Below are positions 14,404 through 21,811 of a stretch of 57,753 nucleotides of DNA, one piece after another. The stretch is from a virus, in the IMG/VR virus record IMGVR_UViG_3300037156_000089, positions 1 to 57,753 of that record; one strand, written 5' to 3'. Positions within the stretch are counted from its first letter, which is position 1; each line of letters begins with the position of its first letter. The position numbers were made by a program, and so were the translations under genes. Under the pieces are notes generated by a model. That model made no database searches, was not told the DNA's origin, and saw nothing but the letters and a program-made list of their open reading frames with translations.

Positions 14404-14631
14404 ATGGAAACGCACCCCATCAAGTCCTTTCGGAACTCCACCGGCCTCTCTCTTGAGGACTTCGGCCAACGTGTTGGCGTCAAGAAGGCCGCCGTTTGTA
14501 AATGGGAACACGGCAAAGCACCGTCTCCTGCCTGTGCTCAGAAAATTGAAGAGGTGACAGAAGGTGCTGTCCCCCGCTGGAAGTTGCGGCCCGATCTTTG
14601 GTCTGACCCCAACATCGGGGCCGCCGCATGA
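14404..14631 (+). CDS. Cro-like protein
   Basis: A 75-residue protein with an XRE helix-turn-helix in the first 45 residues (LSLEDFGQRVGVKKAAVCKWE), like small YdaS/Cro-type regulators. It is transcribed away from the repressor under the shared operators, the classical place for Cro. No clear ribosome site precedes ATG 14404; an in-frame TTG lies at 14386. Confidence 0.8.
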   Translation: METHPIKSFRNSTGLSLEDFGQRVGVKKAAVCKWEHGKAPSPACAQKIEEVTEGAVPRWKLRPDLWSDPNIGAAA

Positions 14632-14683
14632 CCCTAGACCGCATCATCATCCTTTCCACCCCCTCGAAAAACGCAGGTGAAGC

Positions 14684-14971
14684 ATGGCCGACTTTATCGA
14701 AGACCACATCGAAACCAACCTTCTGCCAAGCGGCCTCTCCCGCCGCGACCGGACGACCGTTACTCGTGAGCGGAAGCGTGACGTTTCCGTGCATGAGACC
14801 AATGGCGGCGTCGTCCAGCTGTTCCTCGGCGAATTTCGCAACCAGCCGCTCGGGCCAGAAGCGCGCGGCGAATTCCTCGACATGTCGCCAGCCGACGCCC
14901 GCCACCTGGCGCAGGTCCTTATTGATGCTGCTGACCGCAGCGAGGCTCGCGCAGGTTGCGTCGCCGCTTAA
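14684..14971 (+). CDS. Small early protein, unknown
   Basis: A 95-residue protein (MADFIEDHIETNLLPSGLSR, then GGVVQLFLGEFRNQPLG and DMSPADARHLAQVLIDAAD). It reads as a compact alpha/beta protein; AGGTGA precedes the ATG. It ends over the last bases of the leftward gene 14968-15228. No family recognised. Confidence 0.65.
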   Translation: MADFIEDHIETNLLPSGLSRRDRTTVTRERKRDVSVHETNGGVVQLFLGEFRNQPLGPEARGEFLDMSPADARHLAQVLIDAADRSEARAGCVAA

Positions 14972-15228
14972 GGCGCGTCGTCTGGGCCAAACACCTTTGA
15001 CCGACGACGTCCGTGGTCCTCCAATTTTTGCAATAGGTCCGCCATGGTCGCCCTCGAATCCTCGTGGACCCATTCGTCGACTAGGAACTCCAACCCTTGG
15101 TCGCCAGATGCGCCATCGATCAGGCTGTCTTCCAGCTCGCGCCGCTGCGCCTCGGGCATCCGGCGGATCACTCGCTTCAGGGCTAGCTCGATCATGCGGA
15201 TGCGGGCCTCGGTTTCGGCTCGGTTCAT
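14968..15228 (-). CDS. Small helical protein, unknown
   Basis: An 86-residue acidic, helical protein (MNRAETEARIRMIELALKRV). GGAGAGAGAC precedes ATG 15228, which overlaps the stop of the upstream gene 15225-15422. The two form a short leftward operon inside the rightward region. No family recognised. Confidence 0.65.
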   Translation of the reverse strand: MNRAETEARIRMIELALKRVIRRMPEAQRRELEDSLIDGASGDQGLEFLVDEWVHEDSRATMADLLQKLEDHGRRRSKVFGPDDAP

Positions 15229-15422
15229 GTCTCTCTCCATCGGCTGATTCGCACCCCGATGGTGACGGGAGTCGGGTCGCCCCACAAGGCGACCTGACGC
15301 TCCCTTCTGTCTGCCCAGTGATCTCTGACGCCAATCTGATGCTCGCTGGGCTTCTTCTGTGCATCCATGATTAGCAACACTTCCCAATCGAGGGTCGTGA
15401 CTGGTCTCTTGTTCTCTTCCAT
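15225..15422 (-). CDS. Small unknown protein, first of a two-gene leftward unit
   Basis: A 65-residue protein (MEENKRPVTTLDWEVLLIMD...) coupled by ATGA to the next gene. The start at 15422 lies just after a dyad (15430-15460) built from GTTTCC/GGAAAC half-sites, so this unit may be under repressor control. An internal ATG at 15368 is an alternative. Confidence 0.6.
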   Translation of the reverse strand: MEENKRPVTTLDWEVLLIMDAQKKPSEHQIGVRDHWADRRERQVALWGDPTPVTIGVRISRWRET

Positions 15423-15429
15423 CTAGTCC

Positions 15430-15460
15430 CCGCGTTTCCCCAATTCTCATGGAAACACGG
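15430..15460. promoter_or_regulatory. Dyad with operator-like half-sites between divergent genes
   Basis: CCGCGTTTCC (15430-15439) and GGAAACACGG (15451-15460) form a 9-of-10 dyad with an 11-bp gap. The GTTTCC/GGAAAC half-sites equal those of the 17-bp operators but the spacing is longer. It lies between the gene pair 14968-15422 (leftward) and the gene at 15504 (rightward). Confidence 0.5.
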
Positions 15461-15503
15461 GCATCTTTGCGGATTTGCAATCTTCCCATGTGAGGTGTTT
15501 TCC

Positions 15504-15830
15504 ATGACTCAGTACGTCAAGAAAGCCCAACAAATGGCTCACGCTCTCGTCGCTCGGGAAACCATCAGCGGCAGGGACACGGGCGAGGCGATGCGGATCG
15601 CGTCTCGGAAGTACGGCATTCCTTACAACGCGCTTTGGTCGCTTCGCTATCGCGCCCCGAAAGACATCTTCGCCAGCATCTATTTCGCAATTTCCAGCGC
15701 GCACGAGGCCATGTGTGACCAGCAACGTCAGAAACTTGAACACGAACTTTCCGTCGCCAAAGCGCGCGGGGCTCATCCGGATTTGCTTCGCGAGGTTAGC
15801 GCTCTCGGCGGCGTGCACGAGCCGGAGTGA
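15504..15830 (+). CDS. Conserved alphaproteobacterial phage protein
   Basis: A 108-residue helical protein (MTQYVKKAQQMAHALVARE, then AMRIASRKYGIPYNALWSLRYR and PKDIFASIYFAI). This set of motifs recurs in phages and genomic islands of Alphaproteobacteria; the central segment looks like a helix-turn-helix. Function unknown. GAGG precedes ATG 15504. Confidence 0.75.
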   Translation: MTQYVKKAQQMAHALVARETISGRDTGEAMRIASRKYGIPYNALWSLRYRAPKDIFASIYFAISSAHEAMCDQQRQKLEHELSVAKARGAHPDLLREVSALGGVHEPE

Positions 15831-15942
15831 CGATCACGAAGGGTCGTTCTTCTGGGGCCTATTGTGCGGCGGCGGCCCCTTAATCCTGCTCTGGGCGCTG
15901 ATCTATCTCGCAGTGCTCGCAGTCCGATGGGCGGTGTCCTGA
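15715..15942 (+). CDS. Possible overlapping small membrane protein
   Basis: After the stop of the previous gene the next frame reads GSFFWGLLCGGGPLILLWAL and continues hydrophobic to TGA 15942, a convincing membrane helix. The frame has no ATG; a GTG at 15715 inside the previous gene would give 75 residues with a poor N-terminal half. The true start is unclear. Confidence 0.3.
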   Translation: MTSNVRNLNTNFPSPKRAGLIRICFARLALSAACTSRSDDHEGSFFWGLLCGGGPLILLWALIYLAVLAVRWAVS

Positions 15943-16091
15943 CAGCCACTCACGCATTCAAACCGGGCTCGTGTTCGCTCGGTTCTTAGTTCCCCAGAGT
16001 ATTCATCCCGCATCGCAGCAATGCCGCAACCCTGACGCGTCTGTCTAGGGCGATTTGTTGCACCTGTACTCTTAAAAACCGGAGCATGAAA

Positions 16092-16439
16092 ATGAACATC
16101 ACCCTCAACGATGGCGAGCAGTTCGCAATCGAAACCGCAATCGAAAACGCTTCTGCCGTTCAGGCTGCTGCGGCGGCCTATTTCGATCGCATCGGACAGC
16201 CTGGCATGGCGGACTCGATGCGCCTTTCGCAGAACTACCAGCGCACCGTTCGCGAGATCCTGGCGAGCAAAGGGATGGTGATCAGCGCCCCGAAGGTCTC
16301 GGTTCGCTCTGTGGGTTCGCAGGCGGTGGCGGACTCGCTGGCGCGCATGGTGGTCACGTCCACTTCGCCGGAAGGCACGCTCGACCAGGCGCTGTCCCTC
16401 GCAATCAGTGGCCAAGCTGACGAAACGCACGCCCAATGA
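16092..16439 (+). CDS. Small early protein, unknown
   Basis: A 115-residue, mainly helical protein (MNITLNDGEQFAIETAIENA, then ARMVVTSTSPEGTLDQAL). Start at 16092 rather than 16086 because GGAG lies seven bases before it. First of a chain of five genes joined by ATGA overlaps that leads into GapR. Confidence 0.65.
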   Translation: MNITLNDGEQFAIETAIENASAVQAAAAAYFDRIGQPGMADSMRLSQNYQRTVREILASKGMVISAPKVSVRSVGSQAVADSLARMVVTSTSPEGTLDQALSLAISGQADETHAQ

Positions 16440-16549
16440 TCGCGCGCCTCGCCCTTCTTTTTCGCGGGAGGGCGTGGCGCCAAACCCGTCCGGTGGCCCG
16501 CACATTCATCGCCCGGAACGGCTTTTATCACCGCGTCGGCGCGCCATGA
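16436..16549 (+). CDS. 37-residue basic peptide in an ATGA chain
   Basis: MIARLALLFRGRAWRQTRPV and 17 more residues: short and Arg-rich. Its start overlaps the gene before (ATGA, 16436-16439) and its stop overlaps the next start (16546-16549). Translation is inferred from the coupling only. Confidence 0.45.
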   Translation: MIARLALLFRGRAWRQTRPVARTFIARNGFYHRVGAP

Positions 16550-16599
16550 TCGGGTTCTTAGCAGTCATCATTCTAGCAATCATATGGGGGCTCTCATGA
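16546..16599 (+). CDS. 17-residue membrane peptide in an ATGA chain
   Basis: MIGFLAVIILAIIWGLS, essentially one transmembrane helix. Both ends are ATGA junctions (16546 and 16596). Very short, but position and hydrophobicity make it a real candidate rather than chance. Confidence 0.45.
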   Translation: MIGFLAVIILAIIWGLS

Positions 16600-16916
16600 T
16601 CTCTCCGCATACACCGCCGGGGACGAAGGTCGTTTGCATTGATGCGAACGCAAATAGCAACAAGAAGCCTGGGTTTAATTACAAAGGCGACTTGGACGGT
16701 TTGTCTGAAGGGCAGGTTTACACGGTTAGCCATCTCCAAATCGGCGACCAACTTGATCATATGGGCGAATTTGAAGTTGTACTCGTAGAAATTCGACGGC
16801 TCGGCAGCGTTGGGTATCTACTATCACGCTTCCGTCTCGCCGTTCTCCCTTCCTGCCTCACTGACTGCCTGACATCAGCCCCTATCCGCACCCGCAAGAC
16901 CGTAGGTGCAGCATGA
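16596..16916 (+). CDS. Small beta-rich protein, unknown
   Basis: A 106-residue protein: TPPGTKVVCIDANANSNKK then LSEGQVYTVSHLQIG and FEVVLVEIRR, a pattern of a small SH3-like or beta-barrel domain found in short phage proteins. ATGA coupling on both sides. Function unknown. Confidence 0.65.
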   Translation: MISPHTPPGTKVVCIDANANSNKKPGFNYKGDLDGLSEGQVYTVSHLQIGDQLDHMGEFEVVLVEIRRLGSVGYLLSRFRLAVLPSCLTDCLTSAPIRTRKTVGAA

Positions 16917-17164
16917 GCGAGATCGGCAGCAACTCCGTCAACGCCGGGCAATTGCGCGCTTTCATCGAACGGGCTGAGCGCCTGCACGAAGAGCGGCAGG
17001 CTATCGCGGATGACATCAGCGAGGTTTTCAAAGAAGCGAAATCCGAGGGCTACGATGTCGCCATCATCAAGAAGGTGATGGGGCTGCGCCGCATGGACCC
17101 TCAGAAACGTCGTGAGATGGAAGAACTTTTGGCGGTTTACTGTTCAGCCCTCGGGGAGGCTTGA
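16913..17164 (+). CDS. gapR: GapR-like DNA-binding protein (DUF2312)
   Basis: An 83-residue protein matching the DUF2312 family across its length: NAGQLRAFIERAERLHEERQ, DDISEVFKEAKSEGYD and IIKKVMGLRRMD. GapR is a chromosome-associated protein of Alphaproteobacteria that clamps overtwisted AT-rich DNA and helps replication. Here it is coupled by ATGA to the gene before it and lies just ahead of GcrA-like and methyltransferase genes. A phage copy may act on phage or host chromosome topology. Confidence 0.88.
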   Translation: MSEIGSNSVNAGQLRAFIERAERLHEERQAIADDISEVFKEAKSEGYDVAIIKKVMGLRRMDPQKRREMEELLAVYCSALGEA

Positions 17165-17165
17165 C

Positions 17166-17354
17166 ATGAAGCCGCAAATCACCGACGCGCATGTGCACCT
17201 GCGCAAGATCAGATGCGCGGCTCTCACTATCAATCTGGTTTTGGACGCATTCAACTCCGGCCTCGATACATCGGATATCGCCCATATCTACAATGTATCT
17301 GAGGCGGCGGTCTATAATCTGCTGGCGAAGATGGATGGGGAGGTCGCGCAATGA
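17166..17354 (+). CDS. Small helix-turn-helix-like protein
   Basis: A 62-residue protein whose second half (LVLDAFNSGLDTSDIAHIYN, then VSEAAVYNLLAKMDGE) has the form of a resolvase-type helix-turn-helix. GGGGAGG precedes ATG 17166. It probably binds DNA; target unknown. Confidence 0.65.
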   Translation: MKPQITDAHVHLRKIRCAALTINLVLDAFNSGLDTSDIAHIYNVSEAAVYNLLAKMDGEVAQ

Positions 17355-17905
17355 GGCACGATCTGACCGCCGAAGAACTACGCGCTTTGCTGGATTATGA
17401 TCCTGTGGCTGGTGTTTTTATTTGGAAAACACGTACAGAAATGACGCGTGAAGATAAGATATTTAACACGAAATGTGCTGGAAGATTAGCAGGAACGCAT
17501 GACGATAACGGATACAATCAGATCCGCATTCATGGTTATACTTATCGCGCCCATCGCCTCGTCTGGTTGCATGTCTATGGAAGGTGGCCATTGCATGTGA
17601 TTGACCATGAGAATGGTGTAACGGGGGATAATCGTCTTTCTGAACTACGCGAGGCGACGCGCGCCGAGAATCAGCAGAATCAAAAGTTAAATTCTCGAAA
17701 TAAAAGTGGTGTAGATGGCGTATCTTGGGACAAGAAACGAGAAAAGTGGCGTGTCTGCATAGGAGTAGACGGAAAACATAACCATATTGGTCGGTTCTCC
17801 GACTTCGATGAAGCATGCGCCGCTCATGTAAAGGCCAAAGCCAACTTTCATAAGTTCAATCCCGCTCATCGTAATCACTCGATCACCGTTCGGGAGGTCG
17901 CATGA
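17351..17905 (+). CDS. HNH endonuclease with AP2-like domain
   Basis: A 184-residue relative of the proteins at 4119 and 25516: LLDYDPVAGVFIWKTR at the start, YRAHRLVWLH and VIDHENGVTGDNRLSELREA for the HNH core, and a C-terminal AP2-like part (NKSGVDGVSWDKKREKWRV, GRFSDFDEACAAH). The core has DHENG instead of the usual DHING. The gene is clearly A+T-richer than its neighbours. Inserted in the early operon with ATGA overlaps on both ends. Confidence 0.9.
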   Translation: MRHDLTAEELRALLDYDPVAGVFIWKTRTEMTREDKIFNTKCAGRLAGTHDDNGYNQIRIHGYTYRAHRLVWLHVYGRWPLHVIDHENGVTGDNRLSELREATRAENQQNQKLNSRNKSGVDGVSWDKKREKWRVCIGVDGKHNHIGRFSDFDEACAAHVKAKANFHKFNPAHRNHSITVREVA

Positions 17906-18450
17906 TCTGGCTTGGTTGGACACTCGAATCCGAGACTGAACTGCGCAGGCTTCATGCGCGCGGATTGAGCTTCGGCACGATCGCCAAAGAACTCGGCGCA
18001 ACACGCAATTCCTGCATTGGCAAGGGCAGGCGCCTTGGTCTCGAAGCGCGGAACTCGCCGATCCAGATCGTAGAAGTCGCGGTTTCCGTGAATGGGCGCC
18101 CCATCTTCGTGACCGAACCCATCGTCGTGGCAAAGCCCCCGCGCGCCCGGCCCAAGTCTTCGGCGGATGTTGTGCCGATCCATGTCCCGCTTACGGACAC
18201 AACACCGCCGGAGGCTTTGCCGGGCGTCGGCTTTATGCAGCAGCGGGACGGTCTTTGCCGGTTTCCGATCAGCGAGGAAACCAGCTTCGAGCTATTCCGC
18301 GCCTGCGGATGCCCCTGCAATATCGAAAAGCCCTATTGCGCCGAGCACACGAAGCGCGCCAGCGCCGGCCGTCCTGTCCCTGCGCCCCGCGTACGGCAGA
18401 GGGGCGGAATGATGCCCCGCAACCACGTATTCGCGGGGGTGGCGGAATGA
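17902..18450 (+). CDS. gcrA: GcrA-like transcription regulator
   Basis: A 182-residue protein with the GcrA layout. The N-terminal helix-turn-helix (about residues 6-48) reads LESETELRRLHARGLSFGTI then LGATRNSCIGKGRRLGL. The C-terminal domain (about 115-153) has GLCRFPISEETSFELFRACG and PYCAEHTKRA, the Cys/His part of GcrA that contacts sigma-70. In Caulobacter GcrA activates promoters carrying methylated GANTC sites. The next gene is a DNA adenine methyltransferase, which supports a joint role in resetting host transcription. Confidence 0.85.
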   Translation: MIWLGWTLESETELRRLHARGLSFGTIAKELGATRNSCIGKGRRLGLEARNSPIQIVEVAVSVNGRPIFVTEPIVVAKPPRARPKSSADVVPIHVPLTDTTPPEALPGVGFMQQRDGLCRFPISEETSFELFRACGCPCNIEKPYCAEHTKRASAGRPVPAPRVRQRGGMMPRNHVFAGVAE

Positions 18451-19040
18451 GCGCGACCGTCAGCCACACGAGCGAGAAGAAAGCAATTCAGGCGCACCTC
18501 TGGGCGCGCGATCCTCTTGACTATTACACCGAGCCGAGTTGGATCTCCGAAAGGCTTTTCGCGGTCGAGAAGTTCGAAGGCGATATCGTCGATCCGGCTT
18601 GTGGCTCGGGGCGCATCGTGCGCGCCGCGCGCGCCGCTGGGTTGCACTCCTTCGGCACGGACATCAAGAAGCGGTGCGAGGAATGCCTAGTCGTCCGCGA
18701 CTTCCTCGGCGAGACCGGCGCGCGATACGACAACATCGTCTCTAATCCTCCCTTCAAACACGCTGAGGCATTTATCGACCTCGCGCTCAAGCGGACAGAG
18801 CGCAAGGTCGCGATGATCCTGCCTGCGAAGTTCATGTCGGGCGACAAGCGTTCGCGCTGGCTTGAGACGACGCCGCTCCGCAGGGTTCTCCATATCACGC
18901 CCCGGCCTTCTATGCCGCCCGGCGCAGTCATCGAAGCCGGTGTTTCTCCCGGCGGCGGGAAGGAAGATTTCGCGGTCCTCATCTGGCTCAAAGGCTTCGA
19001 CGGCAAGCCCGAAACCGGCTGGCTCAGGAGGCAGGCATGA
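18447..19040 (+). CDS. DNA N6-adenine methyltransferase
   Basis: A 197-residue class I SAM-dependent methyltransferase. Motif I is DPACGSGRIV (residues 49-58), an acidic TDI follows at about 71-73, and motif IV is SNPPF (99-103), which marks amino-methylation of adenine in DNA. No target-recognition domain or restriction partner is present, so it is an orphan enzyme and its site is not predictable from sequence. ATGA-coupled to the GcrA-like gene. Confidence 0.85.
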   Translation: MSATVSHTSEKKAIQAHLWARDPLDYYTEPSWISERLFAVEKFEGDIVDPACGSGRIVRAARAAGLHSFGTDIKKRCEECLVVRDFLGETGARYDNIVSNPPFKHAEAFIDLALKRTERKVAMILPAKFMSGDKRSRWLETTPLRRVLHITPRPSMPPGAVIEAGVSPGGGKEDFAVLIWLKGFDGKPETGWLRRQA

Positions 19041-19228
19041 GCGTCGAATGGGGCCACAAGGAAAACGATCTGCGCAGCAAAGAACGCCTCTGGGTCAAAG
19101 GCCCGGAAGACGTGTCCATGCAGAAGCGGCTTCGCGCCGTACGCAGGAAGGATGCAGGGCTCAGCCGGGCGCAAGCCGCCTATTGGGTCGCCTCTGCTGA
19201 ACGGCAAACACTACGGGGGGTGGCATGA
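19037..19228 (+). CDS. Small helix-turn-helix-like protein
   Basis: A 63-residue basic protein (WGHKENDLRSKERLWVKGPED, then KDAGLSRAQAAYWVASAERQ, shortened here). ATGA overlaps on both sides. The second half could be a DNA-binding helix pair. No family recognised. Confidence 0.6.
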   Translation: MSVEWGHKENDLRSKERLWVKGPEDVSMQKRLRAVRRKDAGLSRAQAAYWVASAERQTLRGVA

Positions 19229-19797
19229 GCGATCCAAGGAAGAATCCCGTCACCCCTGAAAAGTTGCACGCAATGATTCGGCTCCATCAAAAAGGCTGGA
19301 ACCATGCGCAGATCGGCCACCATTTGGGCTTCGCCAGTTCAACGGTGACGACCCGGCTCGGGCGGCATTACGATGAAGTCACGTCCAGGGGGAAGGCTCT
19401 CCCCGAACGCGAAACTCGCCTCGACATAAAGCAGGTCGCGCACTTCAAGCCATCGGACGAACCGATGCTTCGCGAGCTTTACGCGGCGGGCATTCCCTAT
19501 GCTGCGCTGACGAAAGCATTCCCCGGCCAGACAGTCGACTCGCTTTATGGGGCGATCAAACGGCTTGGCCTTCCGGGCCGGGGTGGCCGATCGCGCAACT
19601 CCGAGACGGTGGAGGAGTACGAGGTCAAGCAAAAGACCGCGCCCCCCGCCATGTGCGAGGCGATCGAAGACCGCATCAGCGAGCTCGCCAAGCGCGGCCT
19701 CGGTCCCATGCTCATCGCAACCCATACACGCCAGCCTTATCGGGTCATCAATGAGACGATGGAGCGGCTGGGACTGCTTCGGGCGGTGGGGGCATGA
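19225..19797 (+). CDS. DNA-binding protein with repeated helix-turn-helix units
   Basis: A 190-residue protein that contains two or three helix-turn-helix-like units: about residues 15-45 (LHQKGWNHAQIGHHLGFASS), 70-100 (LRELYAAGIPYAALTKAF then TVDSLYGAIKRLGLPG), and a C-terminal ELAKRGLGPMLIATHTRQP. The middle unit resembles GcrA-type domains. Between the methyltransferase and DnaB; it could be a replication-origin binder, but that is inference. Confidence 0.65.
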   Translation: MSDPRKNPVTPEKLHAMIRLHQKGWNHAQIGHHLGFASSTVTTRLGRHYDEVTSRGKALPERETRLDIKQVAHFKPSDEPMLRELYAAGIPYAALTKAFPGQTVDSLYGAIKRLGLPGRGGRSRNSETVEEYEVKQKTAPPAMCEAIEDRISELAKRGLGPMLIATHTRQPYRVINETMERLGLLRAVGA

Positions 19798-21254
19798 ACG
19801 CGCACACGAACCCACCCGTGCTTGAGCGCGCCCCGCCGGCGAGCATACCGGCAGAGCAAGCCGTCCTTGGCACGCTTCTTATGCGGAACGACCTTTTCCA
19901 GCGGATTGCCGGCATCCTGAAGCGCGAGCACTTTTTCGAAGAGCTTCACGCACGCATCTTCGAAGTGACAGCTGAGCTCATAGCTTCGGGAAAGACCGCC
20001 TCGGTGATCTCTCTTCCGACCTTTCTCGGGAACCACGATCTCGGTAACGGGATGACGATTGTTCGTTATCTCGCCCAGCTCTCCGCCGAATGCGGGAACC
20101 CCGCGCACGTCGTCGATTATGCGGTCTGCGTTCGGGATCTCGCGGCGCGCCGGCAGATGATCGCGGTCGCCGAAACCCTCATCGGCAAGGCTTACGATCT
20201 GCCCGTCCAGACGACGCCAGCTTCGATTGCGAGCGATGCGACGACGGAATTCCTTTCGATCACTTCGACGGGGGCGGTGACGGATACAATGCGAGATCCG
20301 GGGAACAGCGCAGCCGCGCTCATCCAGCGGGCGACGGACCTTCGCGACAAGAAGATTTCGGACGCGGGCGCCACAACGGGGATCTCGGCCCTTGATCGCA
20401 GCACGGGCGGTTTTCAGCCCGGCGCGCTTTGGGTGGTCGGGGCACGGCCTGGCATGGGTAAGTCAATTATGATGACCTCGTGCTCGCTTAAAGCGGCCCG
20501 TGCGGGCTCTGGGGTGCTTGATTTCTCCCTTGAAATCTCCGAGCCGCAGTTCGTGGCTCGGATGCTCTCCGACCTCGCCTATGACGCTAACAGGCGGGCT
20601 CTGCCGTTTGGAAACATCCTTCGCGGATACGTCAGCAACTCCGACATTGTGCGGCTGGATGACGCCAGCCGGATCTTGCGTGAATTGCCGATCTCGGTCG
20701 ATTTCGCCTCCCGCCTCACGGTCGCTCAAATCACGATGCGCGTCCGGGCGGAGAAGAAGCGCATGGCCGAAAAGGGCCAAAGCCTCCGCGTCATCTTCCT
20801 CGATTACCTCAAGATGATTCAGGCCTCGGATAGATACCGGGGAAACCGCGTCTACGAGGTCGGCGAGATCTCGGGCGGGCTCAAGCAACTCGCAAAGGAC
20901 GAAGAGATCTGCGTCGTTCTCCTGGCGCAGCTAAATCGCGGTCTCGAAAACCGGGAAGACAAGCGGCCGCAACTGTCGGACCTCCGCGAATCCGGCGATC
21001 TGGAAGCGGATGCCGATGTCGTCGCCTTCATCCATCGGGAAGCCTATTTCCTCGAACGCTCCCCAGACCTGAAATCAACCAATGCCGAGAAGTCCGGAAT
21101 CGCCACGGCCCTTCTGATGGCCGCGCAGGGCAAGATGGAACTCATCATCGGGAAGAACCGTGCCGGCCCCATGGAGACGCTCAACCTTCTTTGCGAGGTT
21201 GGGGCCTCAAGGATCGACGAAGACCCGTCGCAGACGCGCGCAGAGGGATTTTAG
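19794..21254 (+). CDS. dnaB: Replicative DNA helicase, DnaB-like
   Basis: A 486-residue DnaB-family helicase. The N-terminal domain is clear (PAEQAVLGTLLMRNDLFQRI, ARIFEVTAELIASGKTAS). The RecA-like domain has Walker A GARPGMGKS at about 216-224, VIFLDYLKMIQ as Walker B, and LLAQLNRGLENREDKRPQL then LRESGDLEADADVV. It should unwind the phage replication fork and load host primase. ATGA-coupled to the DNA-binding gene upstream. Confidence 0.93.
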   Translation: MNAHTNPPVLERAPPASIPAEQAVLGTLLMRNDLFQRIAGILKREHFFEELHARIFEVTAELIASGKTASVISLPTFLGNHDLGNGMTIVRYLAQLSAECGNPAHVVDYAVCVRDLAARRQMIAVAETLIGKAYDLPVQTTPASIASDATTEFLSITSTGAVTDTMRDPGNSAAALIQRATDLRDKKISDAGATTGISALDRSTGGFQPGALWVVGARPGMGKSIMMTSCSLKAARAGSGVLDFSLEISEPQFVARMLSDLAYDANRRALPFGNILRGYVSNSDIVRLDDASRILRELPISVDFASRLTVAQITMRVRAEKKRMAEKGQSLRVIFLDYLKMIQASDRYRGNRVYEVGEISGGLKQLAKDEEICVVLLAQLNRGLENREDKRPQLSDLRESGDLEADADVVAFIHREAYFLERSPDLKSTNAEKSGIATALLMAAQGKMELIIGKNRAGPMETLNLLCEVGASRIDEDPSQTRAEGF

Positions 21255-21256
21255 CA

Positions 21257-21811
21257 ATGAGCGTGAGCCCGACACTCCGAGACATCCGCTTTAGGTTCGA
21301 TATGCTTCATGACCCCGCGGTCCTGGCCTTATCTCCTGAAGCATTTAAGGCGCTCATGGAGCTGGTTAAGTATGTGGCCGCGGGTCAGGTCTGGACCTAT
21401 TCCGCGCCAAGCGACGGCAGTTTGCATAGTGACGATAAGCGACTGAGCCTGATGCTGGCCGTCGATCTTGATGACTGGCTACGGGTCAAGGCGAGTGTCC
21501 TCGCGTTTTTCGAGATGCGGGACGGACGGCTATTTCTTAAGCCAGATTGGATTTTGATCGTCGGCGGCTCTGAGCGCCCGGTTATATCCGCGGCGATCCG
21601 GATGGCCGTCATGCGTCGAGATAACTGGACCTGCGGCTACTGCGGCACCACCGAGGCCCCGTTTGATCTCGATCATATTATCCCGGTAAGCCGGGGCGGG
21701 AGCAATTCTGACAAGGAAAACCTGATCTGCGCGTGCGCCAAATGCAATCGGTCAAAGGGTGCGGACACTCCGGCCGAATGGCTGAATCGCGCGCCTAAAG
21801 GGGGGCTGTGA
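21257..21811 (+). CDS. HNH nuclease fused to a DUF1376/replication-like domain
   Basis: A 184-residue protein. Residues about 1-100 (RDIRFRFDMLHDPAVLALSP, ALMELVKYVAAG, LRVKASVLAFFEMRDGRLF) look like the winged-helix part of phage replication initiators. Residues about 112-175 form a classical HNH domain: NWTCGYCGTTEAPFDLDHII, RGGSNSDKENLICACAKCN. The order just after DnaB and before DUF1376 suggests a hybrid of a replication protein and an HNH nuclease. Confidence 0.8.
   Translation: MSVSPTLRDIRFRFDMLHDPAVLALSPEAFKALMELVKYVAAGQVWTYSAPSDGSLHSDDKRLSLMLAVDLDDWLRVKASVLAFFEMRDGRLFLKPDWILIVGGSERPVISAAIRMAVMRRDNWTCGYCGTTEAPFDLDHIIPVSRGGSNSDKENLICACAKCNRSKGADTPAEWLNRAPKGGL

Noticed and set aside
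14480-15364. Long reverse frame (about 294 codons) across the Cro-like gene and downstream
   Set aside because: Low-complexity Arg/Pro-rich sequence antisense to the better-supported genes 14404-14631 and 14684-14971; also conflicts with 14968-15228.
14628-15374. Rightward frame of 248 codons with ATGA overlap to the Cro-like gene
   Set aside because: Sequence is Ser/Pro/Arg-rich shadow of 14684-14971 and of two leftward genes; the overlap at the start is probably chance.
15903-16505. Reverse frame of 200 codons
   Set aside because: Arg/His-rich shadow of the gene at 16092 and its chain; no initiation signal.
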